DNA of 64,000 bases, from contig NZ_JABBXA010000008.1 in assembly GCF_014161445.1 (NCBI RefSeq), forward strand, positions 289,036-353,035, in the 5' to 3' direction. A program made the translations under genes and the position numbers. Shown here in pieces: positions 11,592-19,821 of the stretch (position 1 is its first letter; the number at the start of each line of letters is the position of its first letter). The DNA is from Microbispora sp. H13382 (GTDB lineage Bacteria > Actinomycetota > Actinomycetes > Streptosporangiales > Streptosporangiaceae). Below the pieces are notes generated by a model. The model made no database searches and was not told the DNA's origin. It saw nothing but the letters and a program-made list of their open reading frames with translations.

Positions 11592-11681
11592 CACATTCTG
11601 GCCCTTTCCGCGGCGGCCTGCCATCCTCCGATCGGAGGGTCGCCTCCTCCTGCTCCGGTCGGACCCGCTACCGTCACCCGC

Positions 11682-12278
11682 ATGGAGATCGAGACCCCGC
11701 ACGGCCGCGCCCTGGCCGAGGTGGACGAGGCGTCCGATCCCCGGCTGCTGCTGGTCCTGACCCACGGGTCCGGGGGAGGTGTGGACGCCCCCGACCTGCT
11801 CGCCGTACGTGACGCGGTCCTGGCCGCCGGGGGGACGGTCGTCCGGGTGATCCAGCCGTTCCGGCTGCGCGGCGCGCGGGCGCCGGGGTCGGCGGTCAAG
11901 CAGGACGAGGCGTGGCTGTCGATCGCCGCCGCGATCCGCGAGCGCCATCCGGGCCTGCCGTTCGTCCAGGGCGGGCGGAGCAACGGCGCGCGGGTCGCCT
12001 GCCGCACCGCGCGCGCCGCCGGCGCCGAGGCGGTGGTGGCGCTCGCGTTCCCGCTGCACCCGCCGGGAAAGCCGGAACGCTCACGGGCGGACGAACTGCG
12101 GCAGGCGGGGACCCCCGTGCTCGTGGTCAACGGGGATCGGGATCCGTTCGGCGTGCCGGACGAGAAGGACGCCGCACGTCTCGTGGTCCTCCCGGGGGAG
12201 GGACACGAGTTCAAGAAGGACCCCGCCCGGGTGGGCGAGGTGGTGGCGCGGTGGCTGTTGCCGCCTAGGCGGCGCTGA
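11682..12278 (+). CDS. Alpha/beta hydrolase family protein (KANL3/Tex30-like)
   Basis: The 198-residue single-domain hydrolase begins with ETPHGRALAEVD and has an oxyanion-type THGSGGG segment near residue 28. The nucleophile elbow is GGRSNGAR (Ser ~99), the acid is in NGDRDPFG and the catalytic His in GEGHEF. This matches the small dienelactone-hydrolase-like family present in bacteria and eukaryotes, whose substrate is unknown. The ATG was chosen because the conserved N-terminal strand follows at once. The 3' end overlaps the convergent DUF5999 gene by 14 bp. Confidence 0.78.
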   Translation: MEIETPHGRALAEVDEASDPRLLLVLTHGSGGGVDAPDLLAVRDAVLAAGGTVVRVIQPFRLRGARAPGSAVKQDEAWLSIAAAIRERHPGLPFVQGGRSNGARVACRTARAAGAEAVVALAFPLHPPGKPERSRADELRQAGTPVLVVNGDRDPFGVPDEKDAARLVVLPGEGHEFKKDPARVGEVVARWLLPPRRR

Positions 12279-12465
12279 TGGCCATGTCGGTGGGGCGATG
12301 CGGGGCGATGACGCCGCCGTCCGGCAGCAGTTCGCCGGTGTCCTCGAACAGCACGACACCGTTGCAGAGCAGACTCCAGCCCTGCTCGGGGTGACAGGCT
12401 ATCGTGCGGGCGGCTTCTCGGTCCTTCGCGTCCGCGGTGGGACAGGCCGGTTCATGAGGGCACAT
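12265..12465 (-). CDS. DUF5999 small protein
   Basis: This 66-residue protein belongs to a short actinobacterial family recognised by an N-terminal MCPHxPxCP motif. It then has ADAKDREAARTIACHPEQGW and SLLCNGVVLFEDTGELLPDG. Four cysteines (2, 8, 24, 34) and His residues suggest metal binding, but no role is known. The start was set at the ATG of MCPHEPACP because homologues begin there; an upstream in-frame ATG would add a non-conserved tail. Confidence 0.82.
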   Translation of the reverse strand: MCPHEPACPTADAKDREAARTIACHPEQGWSLLCNGVVLFEDTGELLPDGGVIAPHRPTDMAISAA

Positions 12466-12831
12466 CGCCGGGGCTCCGTGTCTTTTCGTTCGTTCGCTCG
12501 TTTTGTCTTGCGGGCGTCCCGTGGGCGCCGTCACGAGTGCCCTCGTTCAGGGTGCGAGGGGCTCGGTATGACGAACACCACACTGGACTACACCAGTTTG
12601 CGGCTCGGCCGCATCCGTACGACATAGTCCGTTCGGAGCATTTCCGCCGGTCGGGCAGGGGACCCGGCCGCACCCCGAGCAGGCTCGCGCGCACTGATGT
12701 GACCTAGTACACAAGAATGCCCCATTGCAGGCAACGGTCCGGCCTCGACACGCCGACGGCCCGGTAACCGGGAGATCACAGATTTCGGTCGCCGGGCGGG
12801 ATCGATGCGGACGGCCCGGATATCCGGTGCC
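12466..12831. other. Intergenic region of 366 bp
   Basis: No gene is supported here. It holds a short run of TTCG-type units (12482-12507), a 16-bp DasR-like palindrome at 12582-12597, and an imperfect dyad TGTGACCTAGTACACA at 12698-12713. These suggest a regulatory region for the leftward DUF5999 gene. Confidence 0.5.
12582..12597. promoter_or_regulatory. DasR-like (dre) operator candidate
   Basis: On the minus strand the site reads ACTGGTGTAGTCCAGT. It matches the DasR response element ACTGGTCTAGACCAGT of Streptomyces at 14 of 16 positions. DasR is a GntR-family repressor that senses phosphorylated aminosugars. The site lies about 120 bp upstream of the DUF5999 start. Whether this organism uses a DasR orthologue here is inference. 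Confidence 0.45.
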
Positions 12832-13398
12832 TCAGCCGCCGAGCCCGGCGATCAGCGCGTCGAGGCCGTGCTCGAAGTCGCGCTCGCCCTCGGCGGTGCG
12901 CGCGTCGCGTACCTCGGCGTCCGGATCGGCCCACCCCGACTGCTGGACCTCCACGGCCACGCTGCCGTGCACGTAGGCCCGCAGCGCGCGGACGGCCCGG
13001 GCCGGGTCGCCGATCCCCGCCTCGCGCAGCTGCTCGGTCTGCTCCCTGATCGCGATGAGGGCCGACCCCTTCGGGGGCTTGGTCAGGGCCAGCGACAGCA
13101 CCCCCGGGTGTTCCAGCAGTGCGGCGCGGCTCGCGCGCGCCCAGGCGCGCGCCCTGTCCTGCCAGGTGGCGGCGCCGGCCGGGTCGACCTCCACGGTCGT
13201 CACGTGCTCGGCGAGGGCGTCCATCAGCGCCTCCTTGCCTCGCGGCAGGTGGTGGTAGATGGCCATGGCCTCCACCTGGAGGGCGTCGCCGAGCCTGCGC
13301 ATGGTCAGCCGGCGCAGGCCCTGGCCGTCGGCGATGTGCAGGGCGGCGTCGATGATCCGCTCCCGGGACAGGGGGACGGGCGGTCGCTTGGCAGGCAT
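12832..13398 (-). CDS. TetR-family transcriptional regulator (TetR_C type)
   Basis: The 188-residue regulator has an N-terminal helix-turn-helix (LSRERIIDAALHIAD to YHHLPRGKEALMDAL, residues ~10-58) and a helical ligand-binding domain of the tetracycline-repressor C-terminal type. The start at MPAKRPPVPLSRERI follows family practice; in-frame ATG and GTG codons further upstream run into the operator. A palindrome 24-39 nt upstream of the start suggests autorepression. The same 16-mer recurs before the YigZ gene at 32.7 kb, a possible second target. Confidence 0.85.
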   Translation of the reverse strand: MPAKRPPVPLSRERIIDAALHIADGQGLRRLTMRRLGDALQVEAMAIYHHLPRGKEALMDALAEHVTTVEVDPAGAATWQDRARAWARASRAALLEHPGVLSLALTKPPKGSALIAIREQTEQLREAGIGDPARAVRALRAYVHGSVAVEVQQSGWADPDAEVRDARTAEGERDFEHGLDALIAGLGG

Positions 13399-13421
13399 GG
13401 CGATCATGCTGCCATATCGAG

Positions 13422-13437
13422 CCTTACTTCGTAAAGG
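13422..13437. promoter_or_regulatory. TetR operator candidate, copy 1 (autoregulatory)
   Basis: CCTTACTTCGTAAAGG contains the dyad TTAC-N3-GTAA (read on the minus strand as TTACGAAGTAA). It lies just upstream of the TetR gene. An identical 16-mer is at 32678-32693. Confidence 0.55.
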
Positions 13438-13532
13438 GCGACGCACCCTGCGGTACGGGCCTCCGTGCGGAGCGCGTACGCTACCGCTTGCGACGTGAGT
13501 TCGATGCGCGAGCCGATACGAAGGGGCTGACG

Positions 13533-13985
13533 ATGGCGTTTTTCCGTCCGCGGGTGAGCCGGGAGGCGGAGGTCCGCTACCACGCGGATCTGGAGACCCG
13601 GAAGAACTTCGACCACGTGCTGGACAAGCTCCGGGCGGCGCAGCGGCGGTTCCAGGAGGCGAAGGCGGCGGGCGCGCCGCTCCCCGAGCTCCGTGAGGCG
13701 GCCCTGGGCCTCGACGCGGCGCTGACCGAGGCGCTGCGCGCCGCCGAGGCGGGACAGCGTGCCACGTACGGTGTGAAGTCCTACGACAGCAGGATCGCCC
13801 GGCGCAAGGCGAGGGCCACCCCCGACGGCGCGCTGTGGACCGACGAGGTGAACCGGCTGCGCACGCTGCGCGAGGCGCACCGCCTCAGCGGCATCCCGCG
13901 GGTGCCCCGTGCCGGCAAGACGGGCGACCCCGCCCGCCTGACCCCGCGCGACGTGCGCAAGGGCCTGGCCGCCGCCGGTCGCTGA
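13533..13985 (+). CDS. Hypothetical helical protein
   Basis: The 150-residue basic protein is mostly helical and rich in Ala, Arg and Leu, with a long amphipathic stretch (residues ~18-75) likely to form a coiled coil. No conserved enzymatic motif is recognised. The start MAFFRPRVSRE was chosen because GAAGGGG lies upstream of the ATG. A perfect hairpin (14054-14078) follows and probably terminates the transcript. Confidence 0.6.
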   Translation: MAFFRPRVSREAEVRYHADLETRKNFDHVLDKLRAAQRRFQEAKAAGAPLPELREAALGLDAALTEALRAAEAGQRATYGVKSYDSRIARRKARATPDGALWTDEVNRLRTLREAHRLSGIPRVPRAGKTGDPARLTPRDVRKGLAAAGR

Positions 13986-14053
13986 GCCCGCACGTCTGGC
14001 CTGCGCGTCTGGACCGGCCCGGCGTACGGCCCCGCAGGCGCGACGACGGTGAT

Positions 14054-14078
14054 CGCGGCTCCTGACAAGGGAGCCGCG
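14054..14078 (+). terminator. Hairpin, probable terminator
   Basis: CGCGGCTCC (14054-14062) pairs perfectly with GGAGCCGCG (14070-14078) around a 7-nt loop, downstream of the hypothetical gene ending at 13985. No U-tract follows, as is common in actinobacteria. Confidence 0.6.
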
Positions 14079-14149
14079 AAGGTCTACGATTCCGCCTCAC
14101 ACCCGAGCCGAGCGTCAGGGGCTCGGGGCCAGGAAGGCAGGTCGTCCCC

Positions 14150-15583
14150 TTGATCCCCGACTCGCTGTCGTCGTCACCGCTGGAACCCCTGATCACCAGG
14201 GAGTACGACACCGAACCCGCGCTCGTCCACGAACGCCTCCGGAGCACCTACGGCCCTGTGGCGCCGGTCGATCTCCTCGGTGTGCCCGTGTGGTTCGTCC
14301 TCGGTTACGACGAGGTGCTGCACGTCCTGCAGAACGCGGGCGAGCGCTGGAGCAAGTGCGTGGCCAACTGGCGGGCGTTCGCCGAGGGCCGCGTGCCCGC
14401 CGACTGGCCGCCGCTGACCCTGCTCGCGGCGGACAACACCGGGTTCCAGGACGGGGACAGGCATCGCGAGGGCCGCGCGGCCTGGGACGCCGCCCTCCGG
14501 CCGTACCAGGACCCCGCTCATCCGCAGGCGCAGGCGATGGAACGCGCCATCCTGCGCTACTGCGACGAGCTCGTCGACGTCATCACGGAGGGCACGTCCA
14601 CGGGGCTCGCGGACCTGTGCGCGCAGTACGGGCGGCCGCTGCCGCTGATGGTCGCGGGCCACCTGTTCGGCATCAGCATCGACCGCGGCGACAACCTGGT
14701 GATGGACCTGTGGCGATTGTTGGACGGCCCTGACTCCGGCGGGGCGTTCCAGCGGCTCTACGCCACCTTCCTGGAACTCACGACGGTCAAGCGGAGACGG
14801 CCCGGCGAGGACGTCCCCTCCTACCTGCTCGCCGCCAAGCCGGACTTCACCGACGACGAGCTGGCCCGCGAGCTGTTCCTGCTGCCCGCCTTCCTCGACT
14901 TCACCGGCAGTCTGATCTGCAACGCGGTGGTCGAGATGATCACCAACCCGCGGCTGCGGGCGGCGTTGTCGACGGGGGCGATCGAGGAGGTGGTGAACCG
15001 GGTCGCGATGCTGAAACCGGCGATCGCCAACGTCACCCTCCGCTACGCCAGGGCGGAGGCGAAGCTGGGGAACTTCACGATCGCCGCGGGCGACCCCGTG
15101 CTGCTGTCCGTCGCGGCGGCGAACGCCGACCCGCGGATGGCCTCCGCGCTGAGTGACGACACCGTGCGCAGCACCCGCGCGCACCTGTCGTGGGGCGCGG
15201 GCCCGCACCGATGCCCGAGCCGGCGACTGGCCACCCAGATCACCACGATCGCCGTGCGCCGGCTGCTCGAGCGGTTCGCGGCGCTGGGCCTCGCGCTGCC
15301 GCCCGACCAGCTGCCCTGGCGCCCTTCTCCCTTCATGCGGGCGCTGCGCGCCCTGCCCGTGCAGTACGAGGTGCGGCCGGCGTCCGGGCCGCGCGACAGG
15401 AGCCATGCGGGTAGCTCGGGTATCTCGGGCAGCACGGATAGCTCGGGGAGCACGGGCGGCGAGGGTGGGCGGCAGCCGTCCGGCGCCCCCGCCGCCGGCG
15501 ACCGCCCGGCCGCCCGGTCCGCGCTGTGGACCTTCCTGCGCAGGCTCCGGGGCGGGCGGCGGGACGACCAGCCGGGGGCCTGA
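14150..15583 (+). CDS. Atypical cytochrome P450-like protein
   Basis: The 477-residue protein keeps the haem-binding loop (LSWGAGPHRCPS, Cys355) with Trp replacing the usual Phe. The oxygen-binding I-helix motif AGxxT is missing (FLDFTGSLIC instead). The K-helix ExxR is altered to EEVVNR, so Arg is one position off. Some Streptomyces CYP157 enzymes also lack ExxR, so this may be a degenerate or specialised P450. The last ~65 residues are a Ser/Gly-rich low-complexity tail ending in a basic segment. Start is TTG 14150, preceded by AGGAAGG. No ferredoxin or reductase gene is adjacent. Catalytic activity is uncertain. Confidence 0.78.
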   Translation: MIPDSLSSSPLEPLITREYDTEPALVHERLRSTYGPVAPVDLLGVPVWFVLGYDEVLHVLQNAGERWSKCVANWRAFAEGRVPADWPPLTLLAADNTGFQDGDRHREGRAAWDAALRPYQDPAHPQAQAMERAILRYCDELVDVITEGTSTGLADLCAQYGRPLPLMVAGHLFGISIDRGDNLVMDLWRLLDGPDSGGAFQRLYATFLELTTVKRRRPGEDVPSYLLAAKPDFTDDELARELFLLPAFLDFTGSLICNAVVEMITNPRLRAALSTGAIEEVVNRVAMLKPAIANVTLRYARAEAKLGNFTIAAGDPVLLSVAAANADPRMASALSDDTVRSTRAHLSWGAGPHRCPSRRLATQITTIAVRRLLERFAALGLALPPDQLPWRPSPFMRALRALPVQYEVRPASGPRDRSHAGSSGISGSTDSSGSTGGEGGRQPSGAPAAGDRPAARSALWTFLRRLRGGRRDDQPGA

Positions 15584-15588
15584 AAGCC

Positions 15589-15627
15589 GTACGGCCCGCG
15601 CCCCCCTCACGGGGACGCGGGCCGTAC
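15589..15627. terminator. Bidirectional terminator between P450 and sigma factor genes
   Basis: GTACGGCCCGCG (15589-15600) is perfectly complementary to CGCGGGCCGTAC (15616-15627), and the loop can extend pairing with CCCC/GGGG. It stands between two convergent genes and can serve both. Confidence 0.8.
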
Positions 15628-15665
15628 TCATGTCCGGATCAGGCGGCGCTCAGCCGGCCCAGATC

Positions 15666-17018
15666 TCAGCTAGCCCAGTCGAGCAGCGGACGGGTGTTGC
15701 TCGGGTGGCGCAGCTTGGACAGCGACTCCTTCTCGAGCTGGCGGATCCGCTCCCGGGTCAGGCCCAGGTGCTTGCCGATCTCGTCCAGCGTGTGCGGCTT
15801 GCCGTCGGCCAGCCCGAAGCGCAGGCTCATGATCTTGGCCTCGCGCGGCGACAGGTTGCTCAGCACGCCCTTGAGCTGCTCGGCCAGCAGCTGCCGGTCC
15901 ACGACCTCGGACGCCTCGGGGGAGTCGACGTCCTCGATGAGGTCGCCGATCCGGGTCTCGCCGTCCTCGCCGATGGTCGAGTCGAGGCTGATCGGCTGCC
16001 GGCTGGTGCGCAGCAGCTCCTCGATCTGGTCCGGAGTCTTGTCCAGCTCGACGGCCAGCTCCTCCGGCGTGGGCTCCCGGCCGAGCCGCTGGTGCATGTC
16101 ACGCTCGACGCGCGACAGCTTCGACAGCATCTCCAGCACGTGGACGGGCAGCCGGATCGTACGGGCCGAGTCGGCGAAGCCGCGCTGGATGGCCTGCCGG
16201 ATCCACCACATGGCGTACGTCGAGAACTTGTAGCCCTTGGTGTAGTCGAACTTCTCGACGGCGCGGATCAGGCCGAGGTTGCCCTCCTGCACGACGTCGA
16301 GCAGGGCCATGCCGCGGTCGGTGTACTTCTTGGCGACCGAGACGACCAGGCGGAGGTTGGCCTCCAGCATGTGGTCCTTGGCCCGCCTGCCGTCCTCGAT
16401 GACCCACTCCAGGTCCTCGCGGACGCCCGGGGCGAGGCGCTCACCGCTCTCCAGGGCGGTCTCGAGCTTGTACTCGGCGTACAGCCCGGCCTCGATGCGC
16501 TTGGCCAGCTCCACCTCCTGGGCGGCGGTGAGCAGGGTGCGGCGGCCGATGGACTTCAGGTAGGTGTGCACCGAGTCGCCCATGACCGACGAGGTGTCGT
16601 CGAGGTCGAGCGTCTCGCTCTCCTCCGTCTCGGCCTCGTCGACCTGGAGCTCCTCGTCGTAAGGCTCCTCGTCGGTCTTCTTCGCGGCGCTCCTGGCGGC
16701 GGGCGCGCTCTTCTTGGCGGCCTCGGCCTGGGCGGCGCGGCGGGACTTCCTGGCGGGAGCCTTGCCCTTCTGGGTGCCCGCGGGGGCGGTGCCGCCCGGC
16801 GTGCCGTTGTCCGTGTCGGCGGCCAGGTTCACGCCCGCCTCGGTCAGCTCGCGCAGGATCGAGCGGCCCTCGACGGGGCTGACGCCGGCCTTGGCGAAGG
16901 CCTCGCGCAGCTCCGACAGGGAAAGGCGACCCTGCGCACGGCCTCGCTCCAGCAGCAGGTCGAGCGTCGTCGGGGTCACCTCGCGCTCGGGCGAGGCCGC
17001 CACGGCGGTCCGGGGCAT
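15666..17018 (-). CDS. hrdB: Principal RNA polymerase sigma factor (HrdB/SigA/RpoD)
   Basis: The 450-residue group 1 sigma factor directs RNA polymerase to housekeeping promoters. It has an N-terminal region 1.1-like helical domain (residues ~15-65) and a Lys/Ala-rich linker. Region 1.2 follows, then region 2 with GLIRAVEKFDYTKGYKFST and WWIRQAI, and region 4 ends with LTRERIRQLEKESLSKLRHP. Length and all regions match actinobacterial HrdB. The ATG has a strong AAGGAGGAGG site. An ECF-type promoter-like sequence lies ~90 nt upstream, similar in principle to the stress promoter of Streptomyces hrdB. Confidence 0.96.
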   Translation of the reverse strand: MPRTAVAASPEREVTPTTLDLLLERGRAQGRLSLSELREAFAKAGVSPVEGRSILRELTEAGVNLAADTDNGTPGGTAPAGTQKGKAPARKSRRAAQAEAAKKSAPAARSAAKKTDEEPYDEELQVDEAETEESETLDLDDTSSVMGDSVHTYLKSIGRRTLLTAAQEVELAKRIEAGLYAEYKLETALESGERLAPGVREDLEWVIEDGRRAKDHMLEANLRLVVSVAKKYTDRGMALLDVVQEGNLGLIRAVEKFDYTKGYKFSTYAMWWIRQAIQRGFADSARTIRLPVHVLEMLSKLSRVERDMHQRLGREPTPEELAVELDKTPDQIEELLRTSRQPISLDSTIGEDGETRIGDLIEDVDSPEASEVVDRQLLAEQLKGVLSNLSPREAKIMSLRFGLADGKPHTLDEIGKHLGLTRERIRQLEKESLSKLRHPSNTRPLLDWAS

Positions 17019-17105
17019 GAGGACACCTCCTCCTTGCGGAGTTCATGGTTTCGAATGCTTGCGATCGGGGCGCGGCGTCCGGCGGCTCAGCGCACCAGTA
17101 TCAAT

Positions 17106-17131
17106 AACGCTCTCGCGCCTGGTTTGTTCCC
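17106..17131 (-). promoter_or_regulatory. ECF-sigma-type promoter candidate for hrdB
   Basis: On the minus strand GGGAAC is followed by 16 nt and CGTT, matching the GGAAC/CGTT pattern of stress-responsive ECF sigma factors (SigR/SigH/SigE classes). It lies about 90 nt upstream of the sigma factor start. Confidence 0.45.
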
Positions 17132-17187
17132 TCACCCCGCGGGGGAGGGCGGTGGATCCGGCCGGGCGGCCCGGCCGGTAGGTGCTG

Positions 17188-17565
17188 TCAGTCGGGGATG
17201 ATGGTGACGCTGACCTCGGGCATCGGCATGGGGTCGGCGTCCTCGATGCGCTCGGAGGTCCAGTAGCCGGCGACCCCGTCCGGGTCGTCCGTGAGCGCCT
17301 CCGACACCACGTCGGGGTCGGGAGTGGACCTCGGTCCGGTGAAGCCGCCGCGGCCGGAGTCGGCCGGGAGGATCTCGCGCGATCCCTCGTGGCCGCGACC
17401 CGCCGGGCCGAGCTTGGCGGCGGGAGCGTCGCCCGCCTTCGCGACGTCGTCGAGGCGCCCGGCGAACGCGGCGGCGGTGACCGACGCTCCGCCCACGATG
17501 ACGACGCCGACGAGCACGGCGGAGGCCATCATCTTGTGGGCCGGCGTGAGGCGGATCGGTTGCAT
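17188..17565 (-). CDS. Small single-pass membrane-anchored protein of unknown function
   Basis: The 125-residue protein starts with a short cytoplasmic stretch (MQPIRLTPAHK) and one hydrophobic helix (residues ~12-35, ending near AAAFAG) that could be an uncleaved anchor or a signal peptide. The rest is acidic, Pro/Gly/Asp-rich and likely disordered outside the membrane. No family is recognised. It lies between hrdB and menE on the same strand, with no apparent link. Confidence 0.6.
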   Translation of the reverse strand: MQPIRLTPAHKMMASAVLVGVVIVGGASVTAAAFAGRLDDVAKAGDAPAAKLGPAGRGHEGSREILPADSGRGGFTGPRSTPDPDVVSEALTDDPDGVAGYWTSERIEDADPMPMPEVSVTIIPD

Positions 17566-17624
17566 GCGGCGTCCCCTTCCCCCGCTCTCATAGACGCACG
17601 ACGGTCACCCGCGGTTCCGGATCT

Positions 17625-18752
17625 TCACTTCCGGTTCTTCAGAGCGACCATATCCGGTTTGCCGTTCGGAAGGAGGGGAATCTGGGACACCAGCTCGACG
17701 GCACGCGGCGCGGCGTAGGCGGGCAGCCGCTCCTTGGCGAAGCCCCTCAGCTCGTCGAGCGTGACCTCGCGGGTGTCCCCCGAAACCACGACGGCGACCA
17801 CGATCTCACCCCACTCGGGGTCGGGCCTGCCCACCACCACGACGTCGCGTACGGCCGGGTGCCCGGCCAGGACCTCGGCGACCGCGCCGGCCACGACCTT
17901 CCGGCCGCCGGTGTTGATCACGTCGTCGGCCCGGCCGAGCACGGTGAGCCGCCCGTTCTCCATCGAGCCGAGATCGGAGGTGACGAACCAGCCGCCCTCG
18001 AAGGGCCGCTCCTCACGCAGCCGGTAGCCCGAGAACAGCACCGAGCCCGAGATCCGCACCCGCCCGTCGCCGCCGATCTTGACCTCGACGCCGTCCAGCG
18101 GCACGCCGTCGTACACGCACCCGCCGCTCGTCTCGCTCATGCCGTACGAGGTGACGATCCGGAGTCCGGCGGCGCGGGCCTCGGCGAGCAGGCCGGCGGG
18201 AGCGGCGGCCCCGCCGAGCAGGATCACGGGGAAGGCCGTGAGGTCCGCACCCGCGTCGAGCACGCGCCGCACCTGGGTGGGGACCAGTGAGACGTAGTCG
18301 GCCCGGCTCGCGATGACCTCGGCGGGGGAGAAGCGGGGATGGACGATCGGCTCGGTGCCGCACAGCAGCGACCGGATGAGCACCTGCGCGCCGGAGATGT
18401 GCGAGGGCGGCAGGCAGCACAGCCAGCGGTCGCCCTCGCGGGCGCCGAGCCTGGCCAGCGAGGCCCGGGCCGAGGCGAGCAGCGCCTCGGCCGTCAGCTC
18501 CACGCCCTTGGGGGCGCCGGTGGAGCCGGAGGTCGCGATGATCAGCGCCGCGTCGGAGGGCTCCCCGTCCGGCTCGCGCCGCACGCCGTCGGCGGTGACG
18601 ACGTGGGTCGGCCGCAGCGCGGCGAGCGTCGCCTCCAGCGCGGGCCCGGGCAGATCCGGGGACAGCGGCAGCACGGCGGGCCCGTCGCCGGTCAGGGCCT
18701 GCCGTACGGCCTCCGACAGGGCGGGCCCCGGAGGCAGGACGAGGGCGTGCAC
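17625..18752 (-). CDS. menE: o-Succinylbenzoate-CoA ligase
   Basis: The 375-residue AMP-forming ligase activates o-succinylbenzoate to its CoA thioester in menaquinone synthesis. The adenylate-binding motif [12 protein letters not shown], the A5-type motif [10 protein letters not shown], the hinge segment [18 protein letters not shown] and the C-terminal Lys in LLPNGKPD are all visible. It is short, as actinobacterial MenE usually is. GTG 18752 ([12 protein letters not shown]) was chosen because homologues begin there and AGGA lies upstream; GTG 18791 is an alternative. The gene is divergent from menB, supporting the pathway role. Confidence 0.92.
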   Translation of the reverse strand: MHALVLPPGPALSEAVRQALTGDGPAVLPLSPDLPGPALEATLAALRPTHVVTADGVRREPDGEPSDAALIIATSGSTGAPKGVELTAEALLASARASLARLGAREGDRWLCCLPPSHISGAQVLIRSLLCGTEPIVHPRFSPAEVIASRADYVSLVPTQVRRVLDAGADLTAFPVILLGGAAAPAGLLAEARAAGLRIVTSYGMSETSGGCVYDGVPLDGVEVKIGGDGRVRISGSVLFSGYRLREERPFEGGWFVTSDLGSMENGRLTVLGRADDVINTGGRKVVAGAVAEVLAGHPAVRDVVVVGRPDPEWGEIVVAVVVSGDTREVTLDELRGFAKERLPAYAAPRAVELVSQIPLLPNGKPDMVALKNRK

Positions 18753-18860
18753 GGGTCGCTGTCCTGGGCGGTGTCCGGGAGGGCTGAGCACGGTCGTAAG
18801 GTTAGTCCCGGCGCGGTGGCCGCAGGTCGCCGCCTGGCAGGTGACGACGAAGGAGCGGGT

Positions 18861-19691
18861 GTGACGAGCGGGGTCGACTGGAAGCGGTCGGGCGAGTACG
18901 AGGACATCATCTACGAGACCGCCGAGGGCATGGCGAAGATCACGATCAACCGCCCCGAGCGGCACAACGCCTTCCGCCCCACGACGTTGTTCGAGCTCCG
19001 TGAGGCCTTCGACCGGGCCCAGGAGGACACCGAGGTCGGTGTGATCATCTTCACCGGCGCCGGGGACAAGGCGTTCTGCTCCGGCGGCGACCAGAAGATC
19101 CGCGGCGACGACGGCTACGTGGACGACAAGACCCACGGCATCGGCCGGCTCAACGTCCTGGACCTGCAGGTGCAGATCCGCCGCTGCCCCAAGCCGGTCA
19201 TCGCGATGGTGGCGGGCTACGCCATCGGCGGCGGCCACGTGCTGCACGTCTGCTGCGACCTGACGATCGCCGCCGACAACGCGAAGTTCGGCCAGACCGG
19301 TCCCAAGGTGGGCTCGTTCGACGGCGGGTACGGCTCCTGGCTGCTCGCCGAGACCGTGGGCCTCAAGCGGGCCCGCGAGATCTGGTACCTGTGCCGTCAG
19401 TACGACGCCCAGACCGCGCTCCAGTGGGGCCTGGTCAACGCCGTCGTGCCGGTGGAGCGCCTGGAGGAGGAGACCGTCCAGTGGGCCCGCGAGCTGCTGG
19501 AGAAGTCGCCCCTCGCGCTGCGCATGCTGAAGGGCGCGCTCAACGCGGTGACCGACGGCGCGGCCGGCATGCAGCAGTTCGCTGGCGACGCGACGCTGCT
19601 CTACTACATGAGCGAGGAGGCCCAGGAGGGCCGCGACGCGTTCAAGGAGAAGCGCAAGCCGGACTTCTCGAAGTATCCCCGCCGGCCCTGA
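18861..19691 (+). CDS. menB: 1,4-Dihydroxy-2-naphthoyl-CoA synthase
   Basis: The 276-residue crotonase-fold enzyme closes the second ring of the naphthoquinone from o-succinylbenzoyl-CoA. Signatures include [12 protein letters not shown], the oxyanion-hole [10 protein letters not shown], the block [15 protein letters not shown] and the C-terminal [14 protein letters not shown], all typical of MenB rather than other crotonases. GTG 18861 follows AGGAGCGGG. A strong terminator-like hairpin follows the stop codon, separating it from menD. Confidence 0.95.
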   Translation: MTSGVDWKRSGEYEDIIYETAEGMAKITINRPERHNAFRPTTLFELREAFDRAQEDTEVGVIIFTGAGDKAFCSGGDQKIRGDDGYVDDKTHGIGRLNVLDLQVQIRRCPKPVIAMVAGYAIGGGHVLHVCCDLTIAADNAKFGQTGPKVGSFDGGYGSWLLAETVGLKRAREIWYLCRQYDAQTALQWGLVNAVVPVERLEEETVQWARELLEKSPLALRMLKGALNAVTDGAAGMQQFAGDATLLYYMSEEAQEGRDAFKEKRKPDFSKYPRRP

Positions 19692-19700
19692 CGGGCTCCG

Positions 19701-19731
19701 GGAGAGGCCGCGGAATGGCGGCGGCCTCTCC
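19701..19731 (+). terminator. Terminator after menB
   Basis: GGAGAGGCCGC (19701-19711) pairs with GCGGCCTCTCC (19721-19731) around a 9-nt loop and is followed by GTTTTG, a classic intrinsic terminator shape. Confidence 0.78.
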
Positions 19732-19821
19732 GTTTTGCCGTACGCTTGCGGCTGCGGGAACGGGAGGAGACGGGCGGGTGGACATAAACCGGGCCGGCCG
19801 GGGCGTTCTGGAGGCGCGGCG

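Noticed and set aside
12698..12713. Imperfect dyad TGTGACCTAGTACACA as an operator
   Set aside because: Two of the eight base pairs of the dyad do not match, no known consensus fits, and no promoter is obvious; only noted within the intergenic region.
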